A stretch of 64,000 nt of DNA. Source: UTCHB3 sp964531325. GTDB lineage: Bacteria > Bacteroidota > Ignavibacteria > Ignavibacteriales > Ignavibacteriaceae. Below, piece by piece: positions 24,934-33,540 of the stretch. Under the pieces are notes generated by a model, which was not told the DNA's origin, did no database searches, and saw nothing but the letters and a program-made list of their open reading frames with translations. A program made the translations under genes and the position numbers. The stretch spans positions 62,001-126,000 of the forward strand of contig CAZHCW010000004.1 in NCBI GenBank assembly GCA_964531325.1. Reading direction: 5' to 3'. Within the stretch, counting starts at the first letter, position 1. Every line of letters starts with the position of its first letter.

Positions 24934-25926
24934 ATGAAAAAATTTATATCACTCTTCATACTTATCGCGTTGCAGGCAACTGCACAATACTCTAACCTTG
25001 GAACCTCGGGGGCGCAGTTTCTCCAGATCCCCCTGGGTGCAAGGCAGGCAGCAATGGCAGGCGCAGCTATAGCGTACACAGATGATGCATCATCAGTATT
25101 TTGGAATCCTGCCGGGTTGTCTCATGTTAATCATGTTGATTTTCATTTTTCCAATCTCAACTGGTTTGATCTTTTTGATTTAAATGCAGCCTCGGCTGTT
25201 TATAATCTGGGTTCTGACCTCGGAGTTATTGGTGCTCATTTTATCTCATTTTCCACCGGGAAAATTGAGATAACCACTGAAAAACAACCAAATGGAACAG
25301 GTCGTTTTTATGATGCCCAGGATATTGCACTTGGTATATCATATTCAAGAGCTCTAACGGAGCAGTTCAGAGCGGGTATAACTGTGAAATATGTATCTCA
25401 GCGGATATGGAACGAAACCGCAGGCGGAATCGCTTTTGATATAGGTACACAATACCGGCTCGATTATAACAATCTTGTAATTGCAATGAGCATGACAAAT
25501 TTTGGTCCGGATATGCGGTTTGAAGGTCCGGATCTTAATGTTCAATATCTGAAAGATGAGAATTTACCACTCTCACGATTGGCTCCTGCAAACCTGAGAA
25601 CTGAAGAATTTTCGTTGCCACTCCACTTCCAAGTGGGGATTGCGATGGATATTTTTAAGATTGATTTTGTTAAAATGCGTGCAGCACTCGATGTAACCCA
25701 TCCCAACGATAATGTTGAGAGGGTAAATTTTGGAACTGAGGTCTCGGTTTTTGACAGAATATTTCTTAGAGGAGGGTATCGCTACAACTATGACGACGAA
25801 AAATTTACCTTGGGAGCAGGTGCAAATCTGCCCATGGGCGAAACAATGGTAACTTTTGATTATGCCTATTCAATCTATGATATTCTGCCCAATGTTCAAA
25901 GAATTTCAGTTGGAGTAAGGTTTTAG
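24934..25926 (+). CDS. PorV/PorQ-family outer-membrane protein
   Basis: A 330-aa predicted beta-barrel of the FadL-like PorV/PorQ (UPF0164) family. Signal peptide MKKFISLFILIALQATAQ is followed by the family's signature start GAQFLQIPLGARQAAMAGAAIAYTDDASSVFWNPAGLS. The C-terminus (QRISVGVRF) ends in Phe, as outer-membrane barrels do. PorV is the shuttle of type IX secretion that carries cargo to the sortase, while many Ignavibacteria have several paralogues beside secreted proteins. Here it follows the large T9SS-like protein by 21 bases, so a dedicated partner for that cargo is a reasonable inference. Confidence 0.85.
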   Translation: MKKFISLFILIALQATAQYSNLGTSGAQFLQIPLGARQAAMAGAAIAYTDDASSVFWNPAGLSHVNHVDFHFSNLNWFDLFDLNAASAVYNLGSDLGVIGAHFISFSTGKIEITTEKQPNGTGRFYDAQDIALGISYSRALTEQFRAGITVKYVSQRIWNETAGGIAFDIGTQYRLDYNNLVIAMSMTNFGPDMRFEGPDLNVQYLKDENLPLSRLAPANLRTEEFSLPLHFQVGIAMDIFKIDFVKMRAALDVTHPNDNVERVNFGTEVSVFDRIFLRGGYRYNYDDEKFTLGAGANLPMGETMVTFDYAYSIYDILPNVQRISVGVRF

Positions 25927-25997
25927 CGATTCAATTCCGTGGTTTATTTCTTATTCAGTATATTTGGATATCCTTTATTTTAAATATGGAATGACAA

Positions 25998-26234
25998 ATG
26001 GATAAATCAAAATTTAAATTCGAAAAAGAGATAGAAGTTCTCGATCAGATATTCAACGATATGGTTGAGGCAGTTCATATGAAACCAACCGGAAACGATA
26101 TCGAAGAATTAAGATTATATGTTGACAACACTTATTCAGTGCTCAACTCTACAGCTTTGAGAGTCAAGGAAATAAAAAATCAGTTATTGAAAGACAGTAA
26201 ACTGATTTTGGAGACCTGGAACCCTCCGGCTTAA
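25998..26234 (+). CDS. Small helical protein of unknown function
   Basis: A 78-aa acidic protein without a recognised family. It appears to be two long amphipathic helices (about 8-28 and 36-70) separated by a T-G-N-D turn, with no Cys, no signal peptide and no membrane segment. It is encoded alone, 71 bases after the PorV-like gene, and is ended by a strong terminator hairpin at 26251-26274. The clear ATG, own terminator and normal codon use favour a real gene. Confidence 0.6.
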   Translation: MDKSKFKFEKEIEVLDQIFNDMVEAVHMKPTGNDIEELRLYVDNTYSVLNSTALRVKEIKNQLLKDSKLILETWNPPA

Positions 26235-26250
26235 TAAATAATTCCACCAC

Positions 26251-26279
26251 AAGTCCGGGTTAACCCCCGGACTTGCTTT
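26251..26279. terminator. Shared terminator between the 78-aa gene and mazG
   Basis: AAGTCCGGG (26251-26259) and CCCGGACTT (26266-26274) form a perfect nine-base-pair stem with a six-base loop, followed by GCTTTTATT. It ends the plus-strand gene. It also contains the last codons and stop of mazG on the minus strand, so one hairpin serves both converging genes. Confidence 0.8.
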
Positions 26280-27021
26280 TATTCCACAACTTCATCATTT
26301 CCTCCAGGGAGGCCTCAGAAGGATTTCTATTTTCCTTAGCGAGTTCACTCTCGATAAATCCAAATCTTCTTTCAAATTTTTTACTGGCCAAATTGAGAGC
26401 GTTTTCGGGATTTATTTTCTTAAATCGAGCATAATTGGTAAGCGCAAAAAGATAATCTCCAAACTCCTCTTCGAGTTTTGTTATGTCACCTGATTCTTCG
26501 GCTTCTTCAAGTTCACCCCTTTCCTCGATCATTTTATCTTTTACCTGGTCGAGACTTTGCCATTCAAAACCTGTTTTTGCGGCTTTTTCCTGCATTCTGA
26601 ATGCCCTGTGAAGAGCCGGCATTGAAACCGGGACTCCTGACAGCACTGAAGATTTACCTTCCCCAAGTTTGATTGCCTCCCAGTTTTTCATAACCTCTGC
26701 AGTATCTTCAACCGTTACATCACCAAAAACATGTGGATGCCGTCTGATAAGTTTTTTCGAGATCCCATCAATCACCTCATCAAGATTAAAATGACCATCC
26801 TCTTCAGCTATCACAGAATGAAACACCACATGAAGAAGAAGATCACCCAGCTCTTCCTTTAATTCCTGGTAATTTTTATTATTTATGGCATCCAAAGCCT
26901 CATAAGCTTCCTCAATAGTCGCCATTTTGATCGAATCGTTCGTTTGTTCACGATCCCAGGGGCATTCCTTCCGTAATTTCCTTAAAATATCAACAAATTC
27001 ATTAAATTTAAAGTCTGACAT
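26260..27021 (-). CDS. mazG: Nucleoside triphosphate pyrophosphohydrolase MazG
   Basis: All-alpha NTP pyrophosphatase that hydrolyses (deoxy)NTPs to NMP and PPi, cleansing the pool of non-canonical nucleotides. The 253-aa protein has two MazG domains. The first (about 10-110) carries the metal-binding EEAYEAL and ELKEELGDLLLHVVFH motifs. The second (about 140-235) carries EERGELEEAEESGDI and LEEEFGDYLFALTNYAR. Length and the CPWDREQT N-terminus match the family. It is monocistronic on the minus strand between two plus-strand units, and its 3' end is embedded in a terminator hairpin. Confidence 0.95.
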   Translation of the reverse strand: MSDFKFNEFVDILRKLRKECPWDREQTNDSIKMATIEEAYEALDAINNKNYQELKEELGDLLLHVVFHSVIAEEDGHFNLDEVIDGISKKLIRRHPHVFGDVTVEDTAEVMKNWEAIKLGEGKSSVLSGVPVSMPALHRAFRMQEKAAKTGFEWQSLDQVKDKMIEERGELEEAEESGDITKLEEEFGDYLFALTNYARFKKINPENALNLASKKFERRFGFIESELAKENRNPSEASLEEMMKLWNKSKSGG

Positions 27022-27089
27022 ACTTACTTTCTGAAATAGTAGTGGATGTTAATAAAATTGAAATAATAAACGGAAAGTTAGATAATATT

Positions 27090-27548
27090 ATGATAAATGA
27101 AAAATTAGTTGAACTTGGTATCATAATTCCTGAAGCACCAACACCTTTGGCGGCTTATGTTCCGGGAATGGTTGTTGGCTCCTTCCTTTATACCTCAGGT
27201 CAGGTAGCCTTAAAAGATGGATCAATCGCCTATAAAGGGCAGGTTGGCGGGAATTTGTCTGAAGATGAAGGAATTGCTGCTGCACGGGTATGTGCTATTA
27301 ACTGTCTGGCAGTAGCGAAAAAAATGCTCGGTGATCTGGAACGCATTGAGAGAATAGTAAAACTTACAGTATTTGTAAACAGTGTTCCCGGTTATGCAAA
27401 TGAACCCAAAATTGCCAATGGAGCTTCGGAATTGTTAGTTGAGCTATTTGGCGAAAACGGGAAACACACACGAAGTGCCGTAGGTGTTAGCGGCCTGCCT
27501 TTGGATTCGGCAGTTGAAATCGAGATGATAGCATTGGTTAAACAGTAA
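27090..27548 (+). CDS. RidA-family reactive enamine/imine deaminase-like protein
   Basis: Trimeric RidA/YjgF-fold protein, 152 aa from ATG 27090, which gives the usual family beginning (MINEKLVELGIIIPEAP). A longer frame from GTG 27042 would add 16 residues not found in relatives. Motifs include FLYTSGQVALKDG and the C-terminal ...VEIEMIALVKQ. RidA hydrolyses reactive 2-aminoacrylate-type intermediates. This longer form, with Asn/Asp insertions and no canonical Arg in the R-x-x-V-x-V-x-V-G-L-P-x position (it reads RSAVGVSGLPL, so the Arg is present), is likely active. The next gene starts three bases after its stop. Confidence 0.85.
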   Translation: MINEKLVELGIIIPEAPTPLAAYVPGMVVGSFLYTSGQVALKDGSIAYKGQVGGNLSEDEGIAAARVCAINCLAVAKKMLGDLERIERIVKLTVFVNSVPGYANEPKIANGASELLVELFGENGKHTRSAVGVSGLPLDSAVEIEMIALVKQ

Positions 27549-27551
27549 GAG

Positions 27552-28640
27552 ATGTCTGACAGTATAAATAAAAACCGCGTAATTTTTCTCGATTTGTTAA
27601 GATCTGTAGCTTTAATGCTTATGGTCTTATCAGTTACCATGAACCATACCCTCTCTAATGAGTACAGAGCGATGGGAAAATACTGGGTAAACATCTGGTA
27701 TTATCTTGACAGTATGATCGCACCATTATTTCTGCTGACTTCGGGTGCAGTCTTTCTCTATCTTTTTAAAACGCAAAACAAACCATTTGCCGAAAATGAG
27801 AGAGTGAAAAGAGGATTTAAAAGATCTCTATTCCTGATACTGTTAGGTTATTTAATTCAAATTCCCGATTACAGAATATTCACCGGCGGAGTGGTTTACA
27901 CCGACTTACAGTGGCAACAACTGTGGGGAGTGGATATTCTTCAGGTTATCGGGATGTCGGTGATTATGACAATTGGTTTACTCTACATTGCTGAAAAGAC
28001 AAAATTAAAGAATTACATTGTTTTTGGAATCGGCGCGTTGGTTCTGATAGCTGTTTCAGTAGTGATGCAATACAGTAATCTTTCTGCGTTGTTACCTGAG
28101 GCGGTAGATGCTTATTTTACATCGGATAGTGGGTCAAAGTATCCATTGTTCCCATTCGGATTTTATTTCCTTGCCGGGAGTTGCATTGGATGTTTCATGT
28201 CCTCCTACCCTGAAGCATTTATCGAAATGAAGGGAAGCTCACTTATCATGTTGATCGGTGTGGGTCTTATTCTTTTGTCCTTTATCGGGCAATGGTCTTT
28301 TTATTTTCTTGGATTAAATGAACAGATTACCAATCAGGTTGTTGTTTCTGTTTTTCGAAGTGCCGGTTTAATTATCCTGGCACTCATCAGCGTTGTATAT
28401 GTTTCAATAATCCTCCCGCAAATTCCCAAAATATTTATCTTGATAGGGAGGAATACTCTGCTTGTGTTTGTAGTACACATAGTAATTATAGAACGAACTT
28501 TTCTAAGTGTATATTTCCAGAGGATATATAATGTCTGGGAATCTGCCGTAATGTCGTTTGGGATGCTCTCTCTTATGATTTTGCTTGTATTACTTGTAAA
28601 TAAACTGAATCTCAAAAACTTTTCGATGATGAGGAATTGA
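27552..28640 (+). CDS. Multi-pass membrane protein, acyltransferase/HGSNAT-like
   Basis: A 362-aa integral inner-membrane protein with about ten hydrophobic helices. The N-terminal RVIFLDLLRSVALMLMVLSVTMNHTL resembles the start of DUF1624/heparan-alpha-glucosaminide N-acetyltransferase-like and acyltransferase-3 proteins (R/D-x-x-R-x-x-A...H). PLFLLTSGAVFLYLF in helix 2 fits the same group. Predicted to transfer an acyl group to a carbohydrate across the membrane. It sits between RidA and ruvB with 3-base and 1-base junctions, and it leads into LPS genes, so modification of an envelope glycan is possible. Family is by pattern only. Confidence 0.65.
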   Translation: MSDSINKNRVIFLDLLRSVALMLMVLSVTMNHTLSNEYRAMGKYWVNIWYYLDSMIAPLFLLTSGAVFLYLFKTQNKPFAENERVKRGFKRSLFLILLGYLIQIPDYRIFTGGVVYTDLQWQQLWGVDILQVIGMSVIMTIGLLYIAEKTKLKNYIVFGIGALVLIAVSVVMQYSNLSALLPEAVDAYFTSDSGSKYPLFPFGFYFLAGSCIGCFMSSYPEAFIEMKGSSLIMLIGVGLILLSFIGQWSFYFLGLNEQITNQVVVSVFRSAGLIILALISVVYVSIILPQIPKIFILIGRNTLLVFVVHIVIIERTFLSVYFQRIYNVWESAVMSFGMLSLMILLVLLVNKLNLKNFSMMRN

Positions 28641-29665
28641 TGGGGAAAAATTCGACATTGGATCCCGCATTGAGTATGGAAGAAAAAGAACTTGAGAGAA
28701 ATTTAAGACCTTCGTCGTTTAATGGCTTTCAGGGCCAGCGAAAAATAGTTGACAACCTGAAAGTTTTTATTGGCGCTGCCAACAAAAGAGGGGAGTCACT
28801 CGATCATACACTTTTAACGGGGCCTCCGGGACTTGGAAAAACAACTCTCTCTAATATCATTGCAAATGAACTTCAGGTTCCAATAAAATTAACTTCAGGA
28901 CCAGTACTTGAAAAACCGGGTGATCTTGCAGGAATTCTTACAGGACTTGAGGAAAGAAGTGTGCTGTTTATCGATGAAATCCACCGGCTGTCGCCTGTAG
29001 TTGAAGAGTATCTCTACTCCGCAATGGAGGATTTCAGAATAGATATAATGATAGAGAGTGGACCTGCCGCAAGGACAGTGCAGATCAGTCTTCCCAAATT
29101 TACCCTCGTTGGCGCAACAACACGAGCCGGGATGTTAACATCACCTCTGCGCGATCGATTTGGCATAAATTTCCGTCTCGACTATTATGATAATGAAACT
29201 TTGAGAGGAATTATCATAAGGTCTGCTTCGATTTTGGGTGTGAATATTGAACCCGATGCAGCACTTGAAATTGCAGGTCGTTCACGGGGAACACCAAGAA
29301 TTGCGAACAGACTCTTGAAAAGGACAAGAGATTTTGCCGATCATCTCAATAAATCTTCGATAGATATGGAAGTGGCTGAAATTGCACTTACGGCACTTGA
29401 TGTTGACAAATATGGACTTGACGAGATGGATAAGGACATTATTCTTTCGATCATTGAAAAATATGGGGGAGGACCTGTCGGTCTGACAACAATTGCAGTT
29501 GCCGTTGGTGAAGAAAAAGATACAATTGAAGAAGTTTATGAACCGTTTCTTATCCAAAGGGGATTTTTACAGCGCACTCCCCGTGGAAGAATTGCAACGG
29601 CATTTGCATACAAACATTTTGACAAACCTTTTAAAAGAGAGCAAAACTCTCTGTTTGACGAGTAA
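28640..29665 (+). CDS. ruvB: Holliday junction branch migration helicase RuvB
   Basis: AAA+ motor that, with RuvA, drives branch migration of Holliday junctions. 341 aa from ATG 28640, which shares one base with the preceding TGA; TTG 28637 would add one residue. Walker A GPPGLGKTT at 61-69, Walker B LFIDEIH with Asp112-Glu113, sensor 1 GATTRAG, arginine finger in the SPLRDRFG loop, and the C-terminal winged helix (about 265-335) with TPRGR. ruvA and ruvC are not in the window. It heads the Kdo/LPS transport genes with a two-base gap to kdsA. Confidence 0.97.
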   Translation: MGKNSTLDPALSMEEKELERNLRPSSFNGFQGQRKIVDNLKVFIGAANKRGESLDHTLLTGPPGLGKTTLSNIIANELQVPIKLTSGPVLEKPGDLAGILTGLEERSVLFIDEIHRLSPVVEEYLYSAMEDFRIDIMIESGPAARTVQISLPKFTLVGATTRAGMLTSPLRDRFGINFRLDYYDNETLRGIIIRSASILGVNIEPDAALEIAGRSRGTPRIANRLLKRTRDFADHLNKSSIDMEVAEIALTALDVDKYGLDEMDKDIILSIIEKYGGGPVGLTTIAVAVGEEKDTIEEVYEPFLIQRGFLQRTPRGRIATAFAYKHFDKPFKREQNSLFDE

Positions 29666-29667
29666 AA

Positions 29668-30480
29668 ATGATTCAACTTAACGATATTAAAATTGGAGGT
29701 GGAAACCCTCTTGTCCTTCTTGCAGGTCCGTGTGTGGTGGAAAATTCTGACATCACATTTGAAGCTGCCACAAGGATAAAAGAGATTACATCCCGCCTCG
29801 GCATACCTTTCGTTTTTAAGTCAAGTTTTAAAAAGGCGAACAGAACCAGTGTTGTATCCTTCACGGGTCCAGGTGATGAAAAAGCGTTAAAAATTCTTTC
29901 GAGTATCAAAAGTACACTTGGGTTACCCGTTGTCACCGATATTCATTCTCCTGAAGATGTATCGAAGGTGGGGGATTCTGCTGATATTCTACAAATTCCG
30001 GCATTTTTATGCAGACAGACTGATTTATTAATTGCGGCGGGCAAATCAGGTAAAATTGTGAATATCAAAAAGGGGCAGTTTCTTGCTCCTGAAGATATGG
30101 AACACGCTGCTTCAAAAGTGGCATCCACCGGAAATAATAAAGTTATGTTGACTGAACGGGGAACCACATTTGGTTACCACAACCTTGTGGTTGATATGCG
30201 TTCTCTCGTAATTATGAAAAAAACGGGGTATCCCGTTGTGATGGATGCAACCCACTCTGTTCAGCTTCCTTCAAAAGGGAATGAAAGTGGTGGACAACCC
30301 GAATTTATTGAGCCCCTCGCATTAGCAGCAGTTGCAGTGGGGATTGACGCACTTTTTCTTGAAGTTCATCCCGATCCAAAAAACGCTAAAAGTGATGCAG
30401 CAAGTCAGTACCCGTTAAACAAGCTCGAAGAATTTCTAAAAAAAATATTGAGAATCGATGAAGCCGTGAGGTTTAAATAA
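29668..30480 (+). CDS. kdsA: 3-deoxy-8-phosphooctulonate synthase
   Basis: Condenses phosphoenolpyruvate with arabinose-5-phosphate to Kdo-8-phosphate, the precursor of the LPS inner-core sugar Kdo. The 270-aa TIM barrel shows LAGPCVVEN near the N-terminus, FKSSFKKANR, then KKGQFLAPEDM, then TERGTTFGYHNLVVDMRSL and a final DATHSVQLPS. It appears to be of the metal-independent or metal-dependent class; the Cys in the N-terminal AGPCVVE loop is compatible with a metal site but I do not decide. The stop shares one base with the start of kdsD, the enzyme that makes its arabinose-5-phosphate. Confidence 0.96.
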   Translation: MIQLNDIKIGGGNPLVLLAGPCVVENSDITFEAATRIKEITSRLGIPFVFKSSFKKANRTSVVSFTGPGDEKALKILSSIKSTLGLPVVTDIHSPEDVSKVGDSADILQIPAFLCRQTDLLIAAGKSGKIVNIKKGQFLAPEDMEHAASKVASTGNNKVMLTERGTTFGYHNLVVDMRSLVIMKKTGYPVVMDATHSVQLPSKGNESGGQPEFIEPLALAAVAVGIDALFLEVHPDPKNAKSDAASQYPLNKLEEFLKKILRIDEAVRFK

Positions 30481-31496
30481 TGGAAGACTTTATCAGAGAC
30501 TCCAAAAAAAATCTTGTCACAGATTTTGATAAAATCATTTCCACCGGGAAAGAGGTCATTAGAGTTGAGGCTGAAGCGGTTTCGAATTTGGTTGGCAAAA
30601 TAAACCTTGGATTTGCCGAAGCTGTGGATTTGATTATGCGGTCTGAGGGCAGGGTAGTACTCACGGGAGTAGGGAAATCGGGTCTCATTGCGAGAAAAAT
30701 AGTTGCAACGATGAATTCGACAGGAACCCCAGCAATATACCTTCATCCCACGGATGCACTGCATGGCGATCTTGGAATGGTAAGGAAAGAGGATGTGGTA
30801 ATTCTTCTTTCAAAATCGGGTGCCACAGAGGAATTGATGATGTTGATTCCGATGTTAAAAAGATTAAAAGTACCACTTATTGGAATGTTGGGTGACACCC
30901 GTTCCCGAATGGCTAATCAGGTTGATATAGTACTCGATGTTGAAGTGTCTGAAGAAGCTTGTCCTTATGATCTTGCTCCTACTGCATCAACAACCGCCTC
31001 ACTTGTGATGGGAGATGCTCTTTCAGTTGCTCTGCTAAAATTACGGGGCTTTACCGAACAGGATTTTGCAATGCTTCATCCCGGTGGAAGTTTGGGGAAA
31101 AGGCTTTCTCTCAGAATTTCGGAGATTATGTACACAGGTGATGATATTCCTGTTGTGCATGAAAGAACTTCATTTAAAGATTCAATTCTTGAAATTACAT
31201 CCAAAAGACTTGGTGTTACCTGCGTCGTTGATGACAATGGAAAACTGAGAGGTGTAATTACTGATGGTGATCTTAGAAGACTTTTGGAGAGGACAACCGA
31301 TCTTTCCTCCCTTTGTGCTGAAGAGATGATGACACAAAATCCCAAAAGGGTAAAACCCGGTCAACTTGCTTCTCTTGCATTACAAAAGATGGAAAGTTAT
31401 AAAATTACTTGTTTACCTGTCACTGATAAAGATGACAGGCCCGTTGGGATTGTTCATCTGCACGATCTTGTTAATTTGGGGCTCAGGCAACGATAG
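30480..31496 (+). CDS. kdsD: Arabinose-5-phosphate isomerase
   Basis: Converts ribulose-5-phosphate to arabinose-5-phosphate for Kdo synthesis. The 338-aa protein has an SIS domain (about 40-175, with GVGKSGLIARKIVATMNSTG and the catalytic-His region HPTDALHGDLGM) followed by two CBS modules (about 215-270 and 280-335). The CBS pair probably senses a nucleotide such as CMP-Kdo. Single-base overlap with kdsA before it and a one-base gap to lptC after it. No KdsC phosphatase gene follows, although that is a common neighbour. Confidence 0.95.
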   Translation: MEDFIRDSKKNLVTDFDKIISTGKEVIRVEAEAVSNLVGKINLGFAEAVDLIMRSEGRVVLTGVGKSGLIARKIVATMNSTGTPAIYLHPTDALHGDLGMVRKEDVVILLSKSGATEELMMLIPMLKRLKVPLIGMLGDTRSRMANQVDIVLDVEVSEEACPYDLAPTASTTASLVMGDALSVALLKLRGFTEQDFAMLHPGGSLGKRLSLRISEIMYTGDDIPVVHERTSFKDSILEITSKRLGVTCVVDDNGKLRGVITDGDLRRLLERTTDLSSLCAEEMMTQNPKRVKPGQLASLALQKMESYKITCLPVTDKDDRPVGIVHLHDLVNLGLRQR

Positions 31497-31497
31497 A

Positions 31498-32049
31498 ATG
31501 AGGATTTTTACTGTAAGTTTATACCTCTTGCCTTTTATTGCACTATCATTTTATGGTTGTGATGGACAGGAAAAATTGAATCCATTACAAAAGGGGATTA
31601 AGACTGAGATATTACCTGATCAACAGAGTATAAATTCAACCGTTAATTTCTCCGATTCAGGGAAAGTAATTGCCATACTTCATGCCGGAATAATAAAAAT
31701 GTATTATTCCCGGAACGAGACTCTTCTTGAGAATAATATGCAGGTGGATTTTTATGATGTGAACTCAAGAATTGAGGCAACAATCACCGGCAAACGCGGC
31801 AGAGTTGACGATCTGAACAAAGATATTTATATCTATGAAAATGTTGTAGTACGAAACGACAGCGGAATGGTTTTGACCACGGAAAAACTGATGTGGCGAA
31901 ACTCGGACAAAAAGATTTGGACAGATGAATTTGTGAAAATTAAAACCAAAACAGAAGATATTGAGGGTTATGGATTTGAATCTGATCAGTCTCTTAAAAA
32001 TTATACTATCTACAAAGTTACACTGCAAACCGAAGGGAATGGTTTGTAG
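31498..32049 (+). CDS. lptC: LPS export periplasmic protein LptC-like lipoprotein
   Basis: Predicted bitopic or lipid-anchored component that receives LPS from LptBFG and hands it to LptA. 183 aa from ATG 31498, directly after the kdsD stop; the same frame stays open upstream through kdsD, but that part is out of frame with kdsD and not coding. The N-terminus reads as a lipoprotein signal with Cys21 after S-F-Y-G. The beta-jellyroll region (about 60-175) has the family's repeated N-x-x-V pattern (MQVDFYDVNSRIEATITG, then ENVVVRNDSG). A lipoprotein form in place of a transmembrane helix is usual in this phylum. Zero-gap junction with the OstA-like gene. Confidence 0.85.
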   Translation: MRIFTVSLYLLPFIALSFYGCDGQEKLNPLQKGIKTEILPDQQSINSTVNFSDSGKVIAILHAGIIKMYYSRNETLLENNMQVDFYDVNSRIEATITGKRGRVDDLNKDIYIYENVVVRNDSGMVLTTEKLMWRNSDKKIWTDEFVKIKTKTEDIEGYGFESDQSLKNYTIYKVTLQTEGNGL

Positions 32050-33540
32050 ATGAAGAATATTTTAATCTTGATCGTTATTCTGCTCTCATTAAGTTCGATT
32101 TCAATGATTTTTGCCCAGGAGAAACCACGAATAGTGATTACAGGCGAAAGGATGACCGGGAAAGAGTCAGAAAATGAAAAGATCCGAGGCTTTGCCGGGG
32201 ATGTTGTAATTACACATCTTAATGTAAGGATAACCTGCGATTCTGCTGTCCATTTTATTGATAGAAATGAAGCTGAACTGATTGGAAGTGTTGTGATAAC
32301 CCAGGACACTCTTACAATTAAAACGGAAAGGGGATTTTATTTTGGCAACCTTCGCAAGGCTTATGCTTCCACACCCGTTGAACTTGACGATAAAAAAGTC
32401 TTTTTAAAAGCTGAGACAGGGGAATATCTGTTTGATGAAACTCGTGCCAAATTTTTTAAAAATGTAAGGTTATACGATAATTCGGGTACGATGACTTCAA
32501 ATGAATTGATCTATTTCCGGAATACTCAGGTTGCTTATGCATGGGGTGGAGTAAGGCTCTGGGATTCTACCAGCTCACTTGACGCCGACAGTCTTGTGCA
32601 CAACAGGGTGACAAAAGTTACAAATGCTTTTCGAAATGTGAAAATTGTGGACAGCACAAATGTCGTGCTTGCCGACAGTCTGATTTATGACCAAACCAAC
32701 CTGACAACAGATGCTTACAGCAATGTCCAAATTAAAAATTTTGAAGATAATACCCTGATCCTTGGTGAGTATGTCAAAGACTTGAGAGGGGAAAAACACA
32801 CAACTGTGGAAGGTAATCCTTTTATAATGCAGATTGACACAAGTGCCAACACTGTTGATACCCTTTTGTTAAGGGCGGTTAAGTTTGAATCGTTCACAAC
32901 AAAAGACAGTGCAAAACTATATGCTTACGACTCGGTAGTGATCATAAAAGGTGATTTTGCCACTCGAAACAATTATACCGAATATACTCAGGTTCCTGAA
33001 GTTATCTATTCATATCGCCTTGAGAACGACTCCGTTCCACCGGTTCTCTGGTATGAAAAATCTCAACTTTCGGGCGACACTGTCACCCTTTACATAAAAG
33101 AGAAACAGCCTGATTCTGTATTAATCAAAAAGAAAAGCCTGATAATCTCAAAAAACGGGGAATTCAGGTACGATCAGGTTTCAGGTGAAGATGTTACAAT
33201 GAAATTTAAGGATGGCGATCTTAAACAGACAAATATTTACGGCAGTGTGCTTAGTTTTTATTATGTTTATGATGATGCCAAACCCAACGGTTTAATTCGT
33301 TCAAGCTCTAATGATGCGGTTATAACCTTCGACAGCAACAGAGTTGAAGATGTGCGACTGTATGGCGACCCCGTCAGCGAATATTATCCCGAAAATCTTG
33401 TAAGAGGAAATGAAAAAAAATATTTTCTTCCGTCTTACATCGATTATGGCAAAGCTCCCGGTAAAGCGGAGTATTTTACTGAATTTTTTATTAAAATAAG
33501 AGAAGTTGGACATCCATTCCATGCCCGAAAAACTGAGTAG
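32050..33540 (+). CDS. OstA/LptA-like LPS transport protein
   Basis: Exported 496-aa protein with a signal peptide (MKNILILIVILLSLSSISMIFAQ) and a long beta-jellyroll of the OstA (LptA/LptD-N) type. Repeating segments such as AELIGSVVITQDTLTIKTERGFYFGN, MTSNELIYFRNTQVAYAWGGVRLW and LDADSLVHN mark about five OstA units between 40 and 300. E. coli LptA is about 185 aa, so this is the enlarged form typical of Bacteroidota and relatives, which may span more of the periplasm or combine LptA with part of LptD's N-domain. It starts at the base after the lptC stop and runs 20 bases past the lptB start. Confidence 0.85.
   Translation: MKNILILIVILLSLSSISMIFAQEKPRIVITGERMTGKESENEKIRGFAGDVVITHLNVRITCDSAVHFIDRNEAELIGSVVITQDTLTIKTERGFYFGNLRKAYASTPVELDDKKVFLKAETGEYLFDETRAKFFKNVRLYDNSGTMTSNELIYFRNTQVAYAWGGVRLWDSTSSLDADSLVHNRVTKVTNAFRNVKIVDSTNVVLADSLIYDQTNLTTDAYSNVQIKNFEDNTLILGEYVKDLRGEKHTTVEGNPFIMQIDTSANTVDTLLLRAVKFESFTTKDSAKLYAYDSVVIIKGDFATRNNYTEYTQVPEVIYSYRLENDSVPPVLWYEKSQLSGDTVTLYIKEKQPDSVLIKKKSLIISKNGEFRYDQVSGEDVTMKFKDGDLKQTNIYGSVLSFYYVYDDAKPNGLIRSSSNDAVITFDSNRVEDVRLYGDPVSEYYPENLVRGNEKKYFLPSYIDYGKAPGKAEYFTEFFIKIREVGHPFHARKTE

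Noticed and set aside
31366..31497. Upstream extension of the LptC-like frame into kdsD
   Set aside because: It overlaps kdsD in another frame, and the lipoprotein signal begins exactly at ATG 31498.
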